64,000 bases of DNA from Marinobacter sp. S6332 (GTDB taxonomy: Bacteria > Pseudomonadota > Gammaproteobacteria > Pseudomonadales > Oleiphilaceae): the NCBI RefSeq assembly GCF_023016045.1, contig NZ_JALKAP010000002.1:372001-436000 (forward strand), written 5' to 3'. The position numbers were made by a program, and so were the translations under genes. Below are positions 26,050 to 34,707 of the stretch, piece by piece. A model generated the notes under the pieces. That model was not told the DNA's origin. It was given only the letters and a program-made list of their open reading frames with translations, and made no database searches. Each line of letters opens with the position of its first letter. Positions within the stretch are counted from its first letter, which is position 1.

Positions 26050-29000
26050 TTATGGCTTGGCGATTTTCCGAACCAAACAATCAGTATCTTTCACTTTAAT
26101 TTGGTCACAGAGGCCCCGAGCTTCAGCTTCAGTCTGACCTGGAGCCGTCAGTAATCGAAATAATCTGCCAGTTTGTTCGAGTCGAGGTTCATACACTTCT
26201 GGCATAACATCGTTTTCCAACAGCTGAGCCCAATACTCCAGAGCGTTTTTGCGATTGCTGAACGCTCCTAGCTGTATATGCCAGTTGCCAGTCTTTGCGA
26301 GCACTACTGGTTGCTCAAGCGAGGGCAAATCCACTTTGGGCTTCTGATCTGGCACACTGGGCCTCGGAGCAAATATGGGCTCTGGCTTGTCGTGAACCTG
26401 AGCATCAAGCTCACGTTTTTCAATTATCTGCCGGCCTTTGCCTGCACTCAGAACAAAGTCAAGATTTCTTATCACCCCTCCCTGAGAACTCACTCCAACC
26501 TTCGCAGGGCGCTCATCAATTCTTGGCCGCCAAGAATCACCCAAATCTAAGTGATAAACACCCGGAGGCACTTCAGCAAACAGATAAAAACCATCAAATG
26601 CAGTACGCTGAGACGAAACTACCTCACCAGCTTTATTCAGTAGTTGCACCAACACTCTCCCTGATGGTGTCCGAATGGCGCTCTGGCCCTCATCTATAGA
26701 ATAAACGTGTCCTTCAAGCTCCGAAGTACGTATTACCGGGAAGTTAACTTGGCTCCAACTGCCCGGCCTAGGCTCTACCGACACTCCTTCACTTTCAGAC
26801 CACATATCGATACCCGGCAAAGACTCTGGATCAATAGCGATATCAGTCACCCTATCTTGACGCAGACGCATGAGGTAACTCTGACCATCCTCCTGTGTTG
26901 AAGCTGATTGCCAGTTCTGAACGGCATCAACACGAACATTATTCAAGCCCGGCTCGCCCTCGTCCCGAATGCCATTGCCATTCTCATCCATGTATGCGAG
27001 CGCATAGGCTGCGCCATAATTCGCTTGGGATAAGCGGTCTATGTGGGGCCAGGTGCGATCTGGTCTCGGAACCAAACTAGTCGATAGGCTCACCAGCCCC
27101 ACCCAACGTTCGTTACTGTCATAGATCACCTGCGGGCTAATCTGCACGTAATCCAATAGCCAGTTAAAGCCTGCGCGGTAATTCGTATAATCTGTGCGTG
27201 CACTGTGATTGATATCAAAATTCATAGTCATTTTTGAATCCACTCTCACACTGGCCGAACCACTCAAACTGTTGAGCTCTGTGTCAGGCGAAATGCCGTA
27301 CCCAATACCTGCCCGGAATCGCCAAGGCTTTACGGTGGCAGACATATTCAACACACCACCTGAACGCTCATTCACAACCCCAAATTGGCTATTACGAGTG
27401 TAAAAGAAGGATTTTGATAGCCTTGTGCCGCCTTTGCTTGTAACAGTAGTACCCACGCTGGTGTCTGTTGCTCTGGAGGTCTCACGCTCTGTATGCCGCC
27501 CATCAAAATTCAGTGGCAGCCAACCTAAGCGAGTCGACAGTCCCAAATCCCCCGACCACAAAGGGCGGTTAGTCGGAATCAGCACCTCGTCTAATCCCCC
27601 TTTGAGATAATGCGTGTAACGCACAGTGGTAGTGGTTGTGTCCCCAAGACTGGCTCGAATCAACCCGGTAGCTTCATCCAAAGTCATGGCTCGGTTCTGA
27701 TACCCCGCGCTCGTTTGCACCCGGGCGTAATTAACACTGACACCGGCTCTGAAATCTTGCTCACGTTGACCATCAGCAACAAAGCTATCGACACCAACCG
27801 AAGCCACCGCATTGGATGCAAGGCCAATATTGAAATCTGCAAGGAAACGCGCGGTGTTTACCTCGCCTTTTGCAGCAGGCGTTTTTACGTCAAAAACAGT
27901 TCTACCATCCTGAAGAGCTGCCAGTTCGTAACTTACTTCCCCCAGTTCAAGATCACTTCGCCCGGCAAAATAGACTCTTTCCTCCCTGCGTTCTTCCCCA
28001 AAAGGCCCGTACAGAACAAGCTCAAAACGGTTTTCGCCAAACTCTAACGGGACGTCAAGGAACTCATACTGGGCCTTGCTATCGACCACCTGAAAATCGA
28101 CCAGAATGCCATTTCGGTATAGCTCTACCTCCCAGTCCGGTGGCACATTGCCTCGCAAATCTATTTGTTCATCTGCGAACAATCCGGTACGCCCTTCCTC
28201 GGCACCACCACCTCGAATCAGCACTCCACGCGCACCCGCGTCTACGTCACCCACTTCTATATAATCCAGTTTCAAAGGCGCATTGAGGTTGGAGCGCTCC
28301 AGTTTGAACCGCCCATCACTAACCTCGTCATTCTTACTCCCGCTGAACGCTAACGTAGAGGTCATCCAAGCAAAATCTCCACGGGATAAAACGGAATAAT
28401 TTCCACCATAACTGGTGCTGGAGTCATCTTCATCATCCAGAACGCTGTTCAGGTTTAAGCGGATATCAGTGGCATGAGCACCCAAGACACGATAAGGAGT
28501 TTCCTGAAACGGAAGAACGGCTTCACGTTGAGTCAAAGCCCCGACTTTGGGGCGTGATCGTGATCGTGAAAGCCGATTTTGAAGAGGGATAAGTTCTGTG
28601 GTTTCAACCAGCAGTTCAAGTTGCCGAATATTGGGAACGAGTAGAACCGGGAACCAGGATTCAAGCGCTTCGATGGTTACAAATATATCATTCTGAAAAG
28701 CCTGCGCTTGGCCATCAACAATAAAGTCGCGCTCGCCGGAGATCACCTCATCTTGGCTCAAGTCCAGTGAAAACGAACGCTCCTCCCGAATAAACCAGCC
28801 ACCTGCAAGGCCTGCGTCTGCATCCGTGTTAATTGGAAACTGCAAGACATCCGCTAGCTCAGAAAGGGAGAGCCAAACCCGATCTTCACCCTGAAAACCA
28901 AGGATTGCAGTGCCAAGGGATGCACCATCTAGCTTTACGTCCAGAAGGAGTTCGTTCTCCACGCTCAGAGGGGCTGCGTCGACCCGGCATACTGCTAGCG

Positions 29001-29073
29001 CAAGAAAAATAGCAATCGACCACCCAGCAACCCCTAGGCAGAACTGGCAACCTAACTTTCGGTATCGGAGCAT
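26050..29073 (-). CDS. Usher-like outer-membrane protein with a C-terminal SPOR domain
   Basis: A 1007-residue exported protein. The signal peptide ends near residue 33. Residues 38-165 look like an usher N-terminal substrate-binding domain. A long beta-barrel-like region (about 190-680) includes an embedded immunoglobulin-like plug (about 305-370: DEQIDLRGNVPPDWEVELYR, GENRFELVLYGPFG). Near 694-710, MDENGNGIRDEGEPG is a calcium-binding motif as in SdrB-type surface repeats; 795-870 resembles a carboxypeptidase-regulatory fold. The last 78 residues (WHIQLGAFSNRKNALEYW) are a SPOR domain, which in other proteins binds denuded peptidoglycan. Typical ushers are about 800-870 residues and lack SPOR. 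It follows the chaperone. Confidence 0.78.
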   Translation of the reverse strand: MLRYRKLGCQFCLGVAGWSIAIFLALAVCRVDAAPLSVENELLLDVKLDGASLGTAILGFQGEDRVWLSLSELADVLQFPINTDADAGLAGGWFIREERSFSLDLSQDEVISGERDFIVDGQAQAFQNDIFVTIEALESWFPVLLVPNIRQLELLVETTELIPLQNRLSRSRSRPKVGALTQREAVLPFQETPYRVLGAHATDIRLNLNSVLDDEDDSSTSYGGNYSVLSRGDFAWMTSTLAFSGSKNDEVSDGRFKLERSNLNAPLKLDYIEVGDVDAGARGVLIRGGGAEEGRTGLFADEQIDLRGNVPPDWEVELYRNGILVDFQVVDSKAQYEFLDVPLEFGENRFELVLYGPFGEERREERVYFAGRSDLELGEVSYELAALQDGRTVFDVKTPAAKGEVNTARFLADFNIGLASNAVASVGVDSFVADGQREQDFRAGVSVNYARVQTSAGYQNRAMTLDEATGLIRASLGDTTTTTVRYTHYLKGGLDEVLIPTNRPLWSGDLGLSTRLGWLPLNFDGRHTERETSRATDTSVGTTVTSKGGTRLSKSFFYTRNSQFGVVNERSGGVLNMSATVKPWRFRAGIGYGISPDTELNSLSGSASVRVDSKMTMNFDINHSARTDYTNYRAGFNWLLDYVQISPQVIYDSNERWVGLVSLSTSLVPRPDRTWPHIDRLSQANYGAAYALAYMDENGNGIRDEGEPGLNNVRVDAVQNWQSASTQEDGQSYLMRLRQDRVTDIAIDPESLPGIDMWSESEGVSVEPRPGSWSQVNFPVIRTSELEGHVYSIDEGQSAIRTPSGRVLVQLLNKAGEVVSSQRTAFDGFYLFAEVPPGVYHLDLGDSWRPRIDERPAKVGVSSQGGVIRNLDFVLSAGKGRQIIEKRELDAQVHDKPEPIFAPRPSVPDQKPKVDLPSLEQPVVLAKTGNWHIQLGAFSNRKNALEYWAQLLENDVMPEVYEPRLEQTGRLFRLLTAPGQTEAEARGLCDQIKVKDTDCLVRKIAKP

Positions 29074-29171
29074 GAACTAATCTCATCAACAGCATTGTGT
29101 CAGAAAAACGACGCCTCGTTGATGATTAGCAATAAACAGGCCACCTACAGCTCTAGCGCGGCAACCAAAGC

Positions 29172-30011
29172 TCACTTGCTCTGAAAGACTCGCTCATCCC
29201 ATAAGCGCCCTTTGTACTCTCCAGAGCCCTCGTAAGCCACGCGAATCCACGCCCCTGCCGGGACGGCACTGTCTCGCAATGAAACCTTAACAATCTTTCG
29301 TGATGTTTCATGAAACACAGACACTTCCTTAGAACTGCCAATTCGTTCAACCGGGCTGTTTGCATTCCTTTGCATTTCAACGATCAGGTCCCCGCTACTG
29401 CTTGCCTCCCCTGTGCGCTCAAGCGTAATCGCCAGAGCCATGTTGGTCTGATTTGTGGCAGGCACAACCGCGACGTCGGCAATTTTGACCTCCGGAGCGG
29501 ATACCTTATACCGGGCGATAACAGGTATGGAGAATGACATTTGCATGAACAGCCTGAAGCTGACCCCCTCGCGATCCGGATCATCCATCTCGAATACACC
29601 GGCGGGTTCTGATTCCTCTCCAATCACCTGCAACTTCAAGTGAGACCGATATTCACCAGGCTTCAAGTCGGCAGGCGGGCGGAAGTTCAGGCGTACCGTC
29701 TGGTTTTCCCCCGGCCCTACTGTAATCTGCCGCGGGGAGAAACGAATCATGCCAGATGCGCTGGGCCAGTTCTGATCGGGCTCCACCATAACGTAGTTAC
29801 CGGCCTCGTTAACTCGTTTATCCTCCCACATCAGGCGGTATGTCCGCGCTCCCTGACTGGTATTTCGGAGCACCAACGTAGCCGATCGGTTGTCTGCGTC
29901 CATGAGCGCCCTGGTAGGGCTGATTAACATATCCGCAGATGCCAATAACGGAACCTGTGCAAACAACACAAGAGTACACACTAGAAATAAAAATCTGGTT
30001 GCAGAAGTCAT
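29172..30011 (-). CDS. PapD-like periplasmic chaperone
   Basis: An exported chaperone of 279 residues. The signal peptide (about 1-25) is followed by DMLISPTRALMDADNRSATLVLRNTS, the usual first strands of the PapD fold, and by SPRQITVGPGENQTVRL and RSHLKL in place of the family's Pro- and basic-rich strand motifs. It would hold fibre subunits in the periplasm until the usher takes them. The ATG at 30011 is chosen; a TTG at 30032 overlapping the previous stop is possible. At 279 residues it is longer than classical chaperones (about 230). Divergence is high, so it belongs to a non-classical clade. Confidence 0.82.
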   Translation of the reverse strand: MTSATRFLFLVCTLVLFAQVPLLASADMLISPTRALMDADNRSATLVLRNTSQGARTYRLMWEDKRVNEAGNYVMVEPDQNWPSASGMIRFSPRQITVGPGENQTVRLNFRPPADLKPGEYRSHLKLQVIGEESEPAGVFEMDDPDREGVSFRLFMQMSFSIPVIARYKVSAPEVKIADVAVVPATNQTNMALAITLERTGEASSSGDLIVEMQRNANSPVERIGSSKEVSVFHETSRKIVKVSLRDSAVPAGAWIRVAYEGSGEYKGRLWDERVFQSK

Positions 30012-30028
30012 CGTAAAACTGCCTTGTT

Positions 30029-31006
30029 TCAATAAGAGACTGTCAAACTGTAAGTCGCCTCATAGGCGCCAGCCGGGTATACCTGTTTTTGTGTTTTCTG
30101 GGTACTCAGGGTTCCACCGACTGCAATTTCCAACTGCCCAGAGCGATCGGTATGGCCAGCGGAATCTGGTGATGTTTCAAGGGCCGTCAGTGTAAAGTAG
30201 GGGGCGGTTGGATTACCGGGGAGCTTCAACTTGATCTCGCTGGCATCAACAGCAATTGATAACAAACGATTGGGTGCCGCGCCTGTAACCAATAGTCTTG
30301 CAGGTGCAGGCACACCCAAAGAAACTAATTTTGCATCGCCATTATTGATTATAGTGATACGTCCGTCGGGAAGTAGCCGCAAACTGGCTTGATGGTCTGG
30401 ATCCGTCTTCGCGAACAAGGTGCCAAACTGAAGTGGTGTAATCTGATCCAAGCCAAAGCTGCTTCTTACTTCCCCACCCATGGTTACGAGCTTACTGACC
30501 GTAACAAAATCGCCAGCGCTCGGCTCCCAGAAGTGCAAGCGTATTTGTACCGTGCCTTCATAGAGAGCGTCTTCGTATGCTACCCCTGAACCCGTCGTTG
30601 AAAAACGCCCACCCAGCTGGAATTCTGCCCCGCCCTGATCATTCGTTCGGACGTCACTCACTTCAAACCCACTAGCGAGAATCGGCTCGGCAACACCAAA
30701 GCCCCCGGCGGTCAACGAGGCATCATCAGCATCAACCTCTATCGCCGAGCGAGCAGGGAATCCGGACAAACGCAAAAGCCCTGACCGACCCTTTTCAAGA
30801 ACGGCAAACTGACCAACCACAACCTGCTCTCGACCGGTGGCCGACAGATCAAGGGTTGATGCCCCCGCATTGCCAATAACTGCGACTACGCCAAAGTTCA
30901 GAGCAGCCAGAACATCAACTTGTGGCTGTGCACAAACCGGTTGGGCAAACACGAAAAAAAGGCATCCACAAATGAATGCCTTTCTGATGCCTGCATTAGT
31001 GCTCAC
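30029..31006 (-). CDS. Two-domain DUF4402-type protein, probable minor or tip subunit
   Basis: A 325-residue exported protein (signal peptide ends near CAQPQ). It holds two copies of a DUF4402-type pattern: LNFGVVAVIGNAGASTLDLS (about 36-55) and LQFGTLFAKTDPDHQASLRL (about 191-210). Each begins with the L-x-F-G-x-x strand seen in the single-domain subunit upstream. The C-terminus ends in a strand with alternating hydrophobics and a last Tyr (YSLTVSY). A tandem-domain member beside a single-domain one suggests a tip or adaptor subunit; this is inference. The chaperone follows with almost no gap. Confidence 0.7.
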   Translation of the reverse strand: MSTNAGIRKAFICGCLFFVFAQPVCAQPQVDVLAALNFGVVAVIGNAGASTLDLSATGREQVVVGQFAVLEKGRSGLLRLSGFPARSAIEVDADDASLTAGGFGVAEPILASGFEVSDVRTNDQGGAEFQLGGRFSTTGSGVAYEDALYEGTVQIRLHFWEPSAGDFVTVSKLVTMGGEVRSSFGLDQITPLQFGTLFAKTDPDHQASLRLLPDGRITIINNGDAKLVSLGVPAPARLLVTGAAPNRLLSIAVDASEIKLKLPGNPTAPYFTLTALETSPDSAGHTDRSGQLEIAVGGTLSTQKTQKQVYPAGAYEATYSLTVSY

Positions 31007-31036
31007 GGCGAGCTGTATTCATAATGACTATTGCCG

Positions 31037-31702
31037 TTAATAAGACGCTGTTACGTCAAATGTACCACTGTAGGTTGCTGCTTGATAAGACGTGCGCGGA
31101 GTACCAGCACCATCAGTATATATCGAAGCACCAATGCCAAACTCCACCTCAGTCGCGCCAAAGTCCTTTGTTACCGTCCAAGCGCCACTACCGGCATCTG
31201 TTTCGGTACCGCCGACAACATCCCCAACAGTAAAATCTACAAGGTAAAAAGCTGCCTCGGATGGATCTGAATTAACTGTCAATGCAATTCCTTCACCAGG
31301 GACGAATGCAGAGCCCGTAGCCAACGCAGCTGAAGTTTTATCAGGCAACTGCAGGGTGAACCCTTGGCCCACTGAAACCGAACCTCTGGCTGCTGCGGAG
31401 CCACCTAGAGATAGTAGTTTGGGTGCATCTGAAATAGCCGATGCACCATCAACCACAAGGGCTGTCGCACTTGTAACGTTGCCATCCGGCGCTAAAACAA
31501 GCCCGGCAACCGCCTGATCATTAGCAGACGCAGCAAACATCGTCCCAAAATCCAGATCCTGCACTTTAGTTATGGCTAGAGTGTTTTCAACCAATGCAGT
31601 TGCATTGAACGTCTCAGCCGAAGCAACACCTGCACCCAGAGCCAAACCGCCAATAGCAACACACAAACCAATCTTACGAACCATTCCAGCATTTTTAATC
31701 AT
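31037..31702 (-). CDS. Single-domain DUF4402-type protein, probable major fibre subunit
   Basis: A 221-residue exported protein; the signal peptide ends in VASAETF. The DUF4402 core starts at LDFGTMFAASANDQAVAGLV. The sequence is rich in Ala, Gly, Ser and Thr, has no cysteine in the mature part, and ends in YSGTFDVTASY, a strand with alternating hydrophobic residues and a terminal Tyr, like the C-terminal strands of chaperone-usher subunits. It is the first gene of the cluster, with AAAAAGGAATACAAG before the ATG, as expected for the major subunit. Function is inferred from position and form. Confidence 0.72.
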   Translation of the reverse strand: MIKNAGMVRKIGLCVAIGGLALGAGVASAETFNATALVENTLAITKVQDLDFGTMFAASANDQAVAGLVLAPDGNVTSATALVVDGASAISDAPKLLSLGGSAAARGSVSVGQGFTLQLPDKTSAALATGSAFVPGEGIALTVNSDPSEAAFYLVDFTVGDVVGGTETDAGSGAWTVTKDFGATEVEFGIGASIYTDGAGTPRTSYQAATYSGTFDVTASY

Positions 31703-32132
31703 CTTGTATTCCTTTTTCTCTGATTTTGGCTGGCGGCCGCTTTAAGTTTAGCTTGTGCCAGCAGGTTATTCGGCCTAACTAAGAACAGCAGCGCAGAAAG
31801 AAAAATTTAAGCTTTCAAACGTTAGCTATAGTGCCTAACGGCCTGCTTTGTTAAAACTTTATAATAAACTTCATAAATTTCATGTAGCTTTATGCAACAC
31901 AATGTAATCGCCAGCAAGACACTTAAAGCCAGCCCGCTATTGAATAAGAGCTTTATCAGCACCAACCCACCACAGCCCCCCCTAACGACGATGTGTAAAC
32001 CAACGGCAAAACGTCTATTACACCACTAAAACAAACTGTTACTCGCTAGCCAGATAATGTGCGAACACAGGTATTGATCCACCCTTTCCAATAATTAATA
32101 ATTCAGTAATACACTCATTTTAAGGGAATCTC
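31703..32132. other. Divergent non-coding region between the fibre cluster and a TraF-like gene
   Basis: No gene is visible in these 430 bases. It is AT-rich around 31840-31900. On the minus strand, about 40 bases before the fibre subunit, GCTGGC and GCCAGC (31727-31764 region on the plus strand) can pair around a smaller hairpin, which gives the fibre mRNA a structured leader. The plus side holds a promoter at 32074-32102. Confidence 0.5.
32074..32102 (+). promoter_or_regulatory. Candidate sigma-70 promoter for the TraF-like gene
   Basis: TTGATC (32074-32079) and AATAAT (32097-32102) are separated by 17 bases, and the gene starts 30 bases after the -10 element. Confidence 0.5.
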
Positions 32133-33458
32133 ATGCCCTATCTTAAAGCTTCCAATTCTAAGCTGTGCCTCGTTCTGGGCATGTCTATGGTTTCCTCCTC
32201 AGCCCTCGCCAGCCCGCAAGCGTTCATGTCTTCCCGCTCCTTTGCCATGGGCGGCACAGGCGTAGCCATTGCTCATCCATCTGCCGCCTCTGCCAATCCA
32301 GCGATGATGGCTGCTGACCAGCATGATTGGGCAGATGATTTTGGCTTCACGCTGCCGTCTATTAATGCAAGGGTTGCAGATGAAGAGGAAGTTGTGGATC
32401 AGATTGATGATATTCAGGATTCTATTGATGGGTTTGACCGGCTTGTCTCGGATATAAAAAACACACCCACCCAAGGGAATGTGGGCGAGTTGGGCCAGTC
32501 AGCTGGTGATATTCGGGACCGCTTGATTGATTTCAACAAAGACACAATACGCGCCAACATCGGGCTGGGCCTATCTTTCGCTGTGCCAAGCAAAACGCTG
32601 TCTGTCGGTGTTTTCACAAACGCCAACTTAACAGCAACGGTACGGGGCGAGCTTTCAAACAATGACCGGAATTTTCTCAATACCCTTGTTGATGCTGCCA
32701 ATACACAAACTCCAGATGCAGTTAAAAGCCTTGTAGAGAACGCAGCCACAGATCAAGACGGTAATATTTCGTTTGATTCGCGGGGGCGTGTTTTGGCCTC
32801 CGCTGTTGGCGAGTTTGGCGTGTCGTTTGCGCGCCAATTAGAGTTAAGCAATGGCCAACCGTTGCAGTTAGGCCTTACGCCAAAGTATGTTGAACTGAGA
32901 ACCTTCCAGTACACGGAATCCGTTTCAGGCTTTGAAGACGACGAGTTTGACGGTGACCAGTACCAAACAGAGAAAAGTGGTTTTAACGTTGACCTAGGGG
33001 CTGCCTATGCCTTTGGAGACGAGCAGCAGTGGAACGCTGGCATTGCTATTAAAAACCTAATTCCAATGGAACTGAAGTCGGCCGCAAGTCGCCCTGATCT
33101 CAACGAAGAGATAAGAACTCTCGAGCTCAACCCTATGGCAACTATTGGTATTGCCCATAGGAGCGACTTCCACGTAGTAACGGCGGAAGTAGATCTCACA
33201 AAAAAAGAAGCCTTCGGATTCGAAGATGATACTCAGTGGCTTGCTTTGGGTGCTGAATTTGACGTTTTCCGCTTCGCCCAACTTCGTGGCGGTGTTCGCT
33301 ATAATCTGGCCAGCAATGATGACAACCAAGGCATTTCGGAAGAGGCCCAGCTCACAGCCGGTATTGGCCTCAATCTTTTCGGTGCACGCCTTGATCTTGG
33401 TGCCTTGTTCAGCGACGCCGATACGGGTGCTGCACTGGAATTTGGCGCTGCATTCTAA
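32133..33458 (+). CDS. TraF-like (TraF_2) outer-membrane beta-barrel protein
   Basis: A 441-residue exported protein: a signal peptide ending ALASPQ, then AFMSSRSFAMGGTGVAIAHPSAASANPAM, the entry motif shared by TraF_2 and FadL/OmpP1-type barrels, then alternating strands to a terminal Phe (LEFGAAF), as required for barrel assembly. Residues 85-125 form an acidic helical insert. Despite the family name, no conjugation gene is near. It may be a transport or structural barrel; its cargo is unknown. AAGGGA precedes the ATG. Confidence 0.72.
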   Translation: MPYLKASNSKLCLVLGMSMVSSSALASPQAFMSSRSFAMGGTGVAIAHPSAASANPAMMAADQHDWADDFGFTLPSINARVADEEEVVDQIDDIQDSIDGFDRLVSDIKNTPTQGNVGELGQSAGDIRDRLIDFNKDTIRANIGLGLSFAVPSKTLSVGVFTNANLTATVRGELSNNDRNFLNTLVDAANTQTPDAVKSLVENAATDQDGNISFDSRGRVLASAVGEFGVSFARQLELSNGQPLQLGLTPKYVELRTFQYTESVSGFEDDEFDGDQYQTEKSGFNVDLGAAYAFGDEQQWNAGIAIKNLIPMELKSAASRPDLNEEIRTLELNPMATIGIAHRSDFHVVTAEVDLTKKEAFGFEDDTQWLALGAEFDVFRFAQLRGGVRYNLASNDDNQGISEEAQLTAGIGLNLFGARLDLGALFSDADTGAALEFGAAF

Positions 33459-33576
33459 CTCGCCTTATCAGACACTAGTGCGTCAAAAAACACACCATCG
33501 TGAAAACGGGGTTTGCCTGCTCAACCTAGGAAACGGATAATTCCCGGATATTTTCAAATATGGGACCCCATCCTTC

Positions 33577-34698
33577 ATGCAAATCTATCTGGTTGGCGGC
33601 GCTGTTCGCGATGAGCTGCTGGGCCTGAAAGTCAAAGATCGGGACTGGGTAGTCGTTGGCGCAACCCCGGAGCAAATGCTTGCCCGGGGCTTTACTCAGG
33701 TGGGATCGGACTTCCCGGTGTTTTTACACCCGAAAACCAGAGAGGAATACGCCCTCGCCCGCACCGAGCGCAAGCAAGGACACGGCTATCACGGGTTTTC
33801 TGTGTATAGCGCGCCAGATGTAACTCTGGAAGAAGATCTACTGCGCCGAGATCTCACTATCAATGCCATGGCGCGTTCGGAAGGCGGCGAACTCACGGAC
33901 CCATTTAATGGCAAGAAAGATCTGGAGGCGCGACAACTCCGGCACGTATCTGAAGCCTTTAAAGAAGACCCTCTTCGTATCCTGAGAACCGCACGTTTCG
34001 CAGCTCGTTTCCAGCCCCTAGGCTTTAGCGTATGCCCCAAAACTATGACCTTGATGAGCGATATGGTTGCCGCTGGCGAAGTGGAGCACCTTGTACCAGA
34101 GCGTGTGTGGCAAGAGATTCAACGGGCTCTGCACGAACAATCCCCAACTACGTTTTTCCAAGTGTTACGAGATTGTGGGGCACTTGATGTACTGGTGCCG
34201 GAACTCTCACCAGAGCCCTGCTTTCGCGCCGCCCTTGCCAGCCTGCAGCGAGTCCACATACAAAAGGCCACAACGGCAGAGCGTTTTGCGGCACTGTTCA
34301 GCGCATTGGATGAGCCGTGTGGCACCAAAAGGGCCAAGGCACTTAAAGCACCGAACGACTGCCAGAATCTCGCTCGGCTAGCTATGGCGTTTAAGCCAAT
34401 CATCCAACAACTCGACCCGACGCAGCCAGATGCCAAAACCTTGCTCGAGTTACTGGAAAAAGCCGATTTGTGGCGGCGGCCCGAACGTTTTGCGCAACTG
34501 ATTAACGTGCTGGGGTGCGCACTTAAAGATACAGACCTGCAACGGCTAAAACCTCTTGAAAAAGCGGCGGATACGGCATCAGGCATTGATCCTCAGGTGC
34601 TTATAAAACAAGGGTTTGCAGGCAGAGAACTCGGTGAAGCAATCCGAGCCGAGCGACTGGCGCGTATAAAGCAGGCACTCTGCCGCTCATATTCCTGA
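33577..34698 (+). CDS. cca: CCA tRNA nucleotidyltransferase
   Basis: Adds or repairs the CCA end of tRNAs. The nucleotidyltransferase core is at the N-terminus: LVGGAVRDELLG, the DxD motif KDRDWVVVG, RRDLTINAMA and the RxxR region EDPLRILRTARFAARF. It is 373 residues, shorter than E. coli Cca (about 412) and apparently without a complete HD phosphohydrolase domain, so phosphatase or phosphodiesterase side activities may be absent. ATG at 33577. The pteridine reductase follows after nine bases. Confidence 0.94.
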   Translation: MQIYLVGGAVRDELLGLKVKDRDWVVVGATPEQMLARGFTQVGSDFPVFLHPKTREEYALARTERKQGHGYHGFSVYSAPDVTLEEDLLRRDLTINAMARSEGGELTDPFNGKKDLEARQLRHVSEAFKEDPLRILRTARFAARFQPLGFSVCPKTMTLMSDMVAAGEVEHLVPERVWQEIQRALHEQSPTTFFQVLRDCGALDVLVPELSPEPCFRAALASLQRVHIQKATTAERFAALFSALDEPCGTKRAKALKAPNDCQNLARLAMAFKPIIQQLDPTQPDAKTLLELLEKADLWRRPERFAQLINVLGCALKDTDLQRLKPLEKAADTASGIDPQVLIKQGFAGRELGEAIRAERLARIKQALCRSYS

Positions 34699-34707
34699 GG
34701 AACTACT

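Noticed and set aside
27610..28286. Plus-strand frames opposite the usher gene
   Set aside because: These mirror the conserved minus-strand barrel and have no family features.
31703..31800. c-di-GMP (GEMM) riboswitch before the fibre subunit
   Set aside because: The leader has some similar short words (GCACA, AAAGC, GGCC) but not in the GEMM order or spacing, and no tetraloop receptor was found.
32133..33458. Conjugation gene (traF) as a sign of a plasmid or ICE
   Set aside because: It is a TraF_2-type barrel in a chromosomal setting with no other transfer genes nearby.
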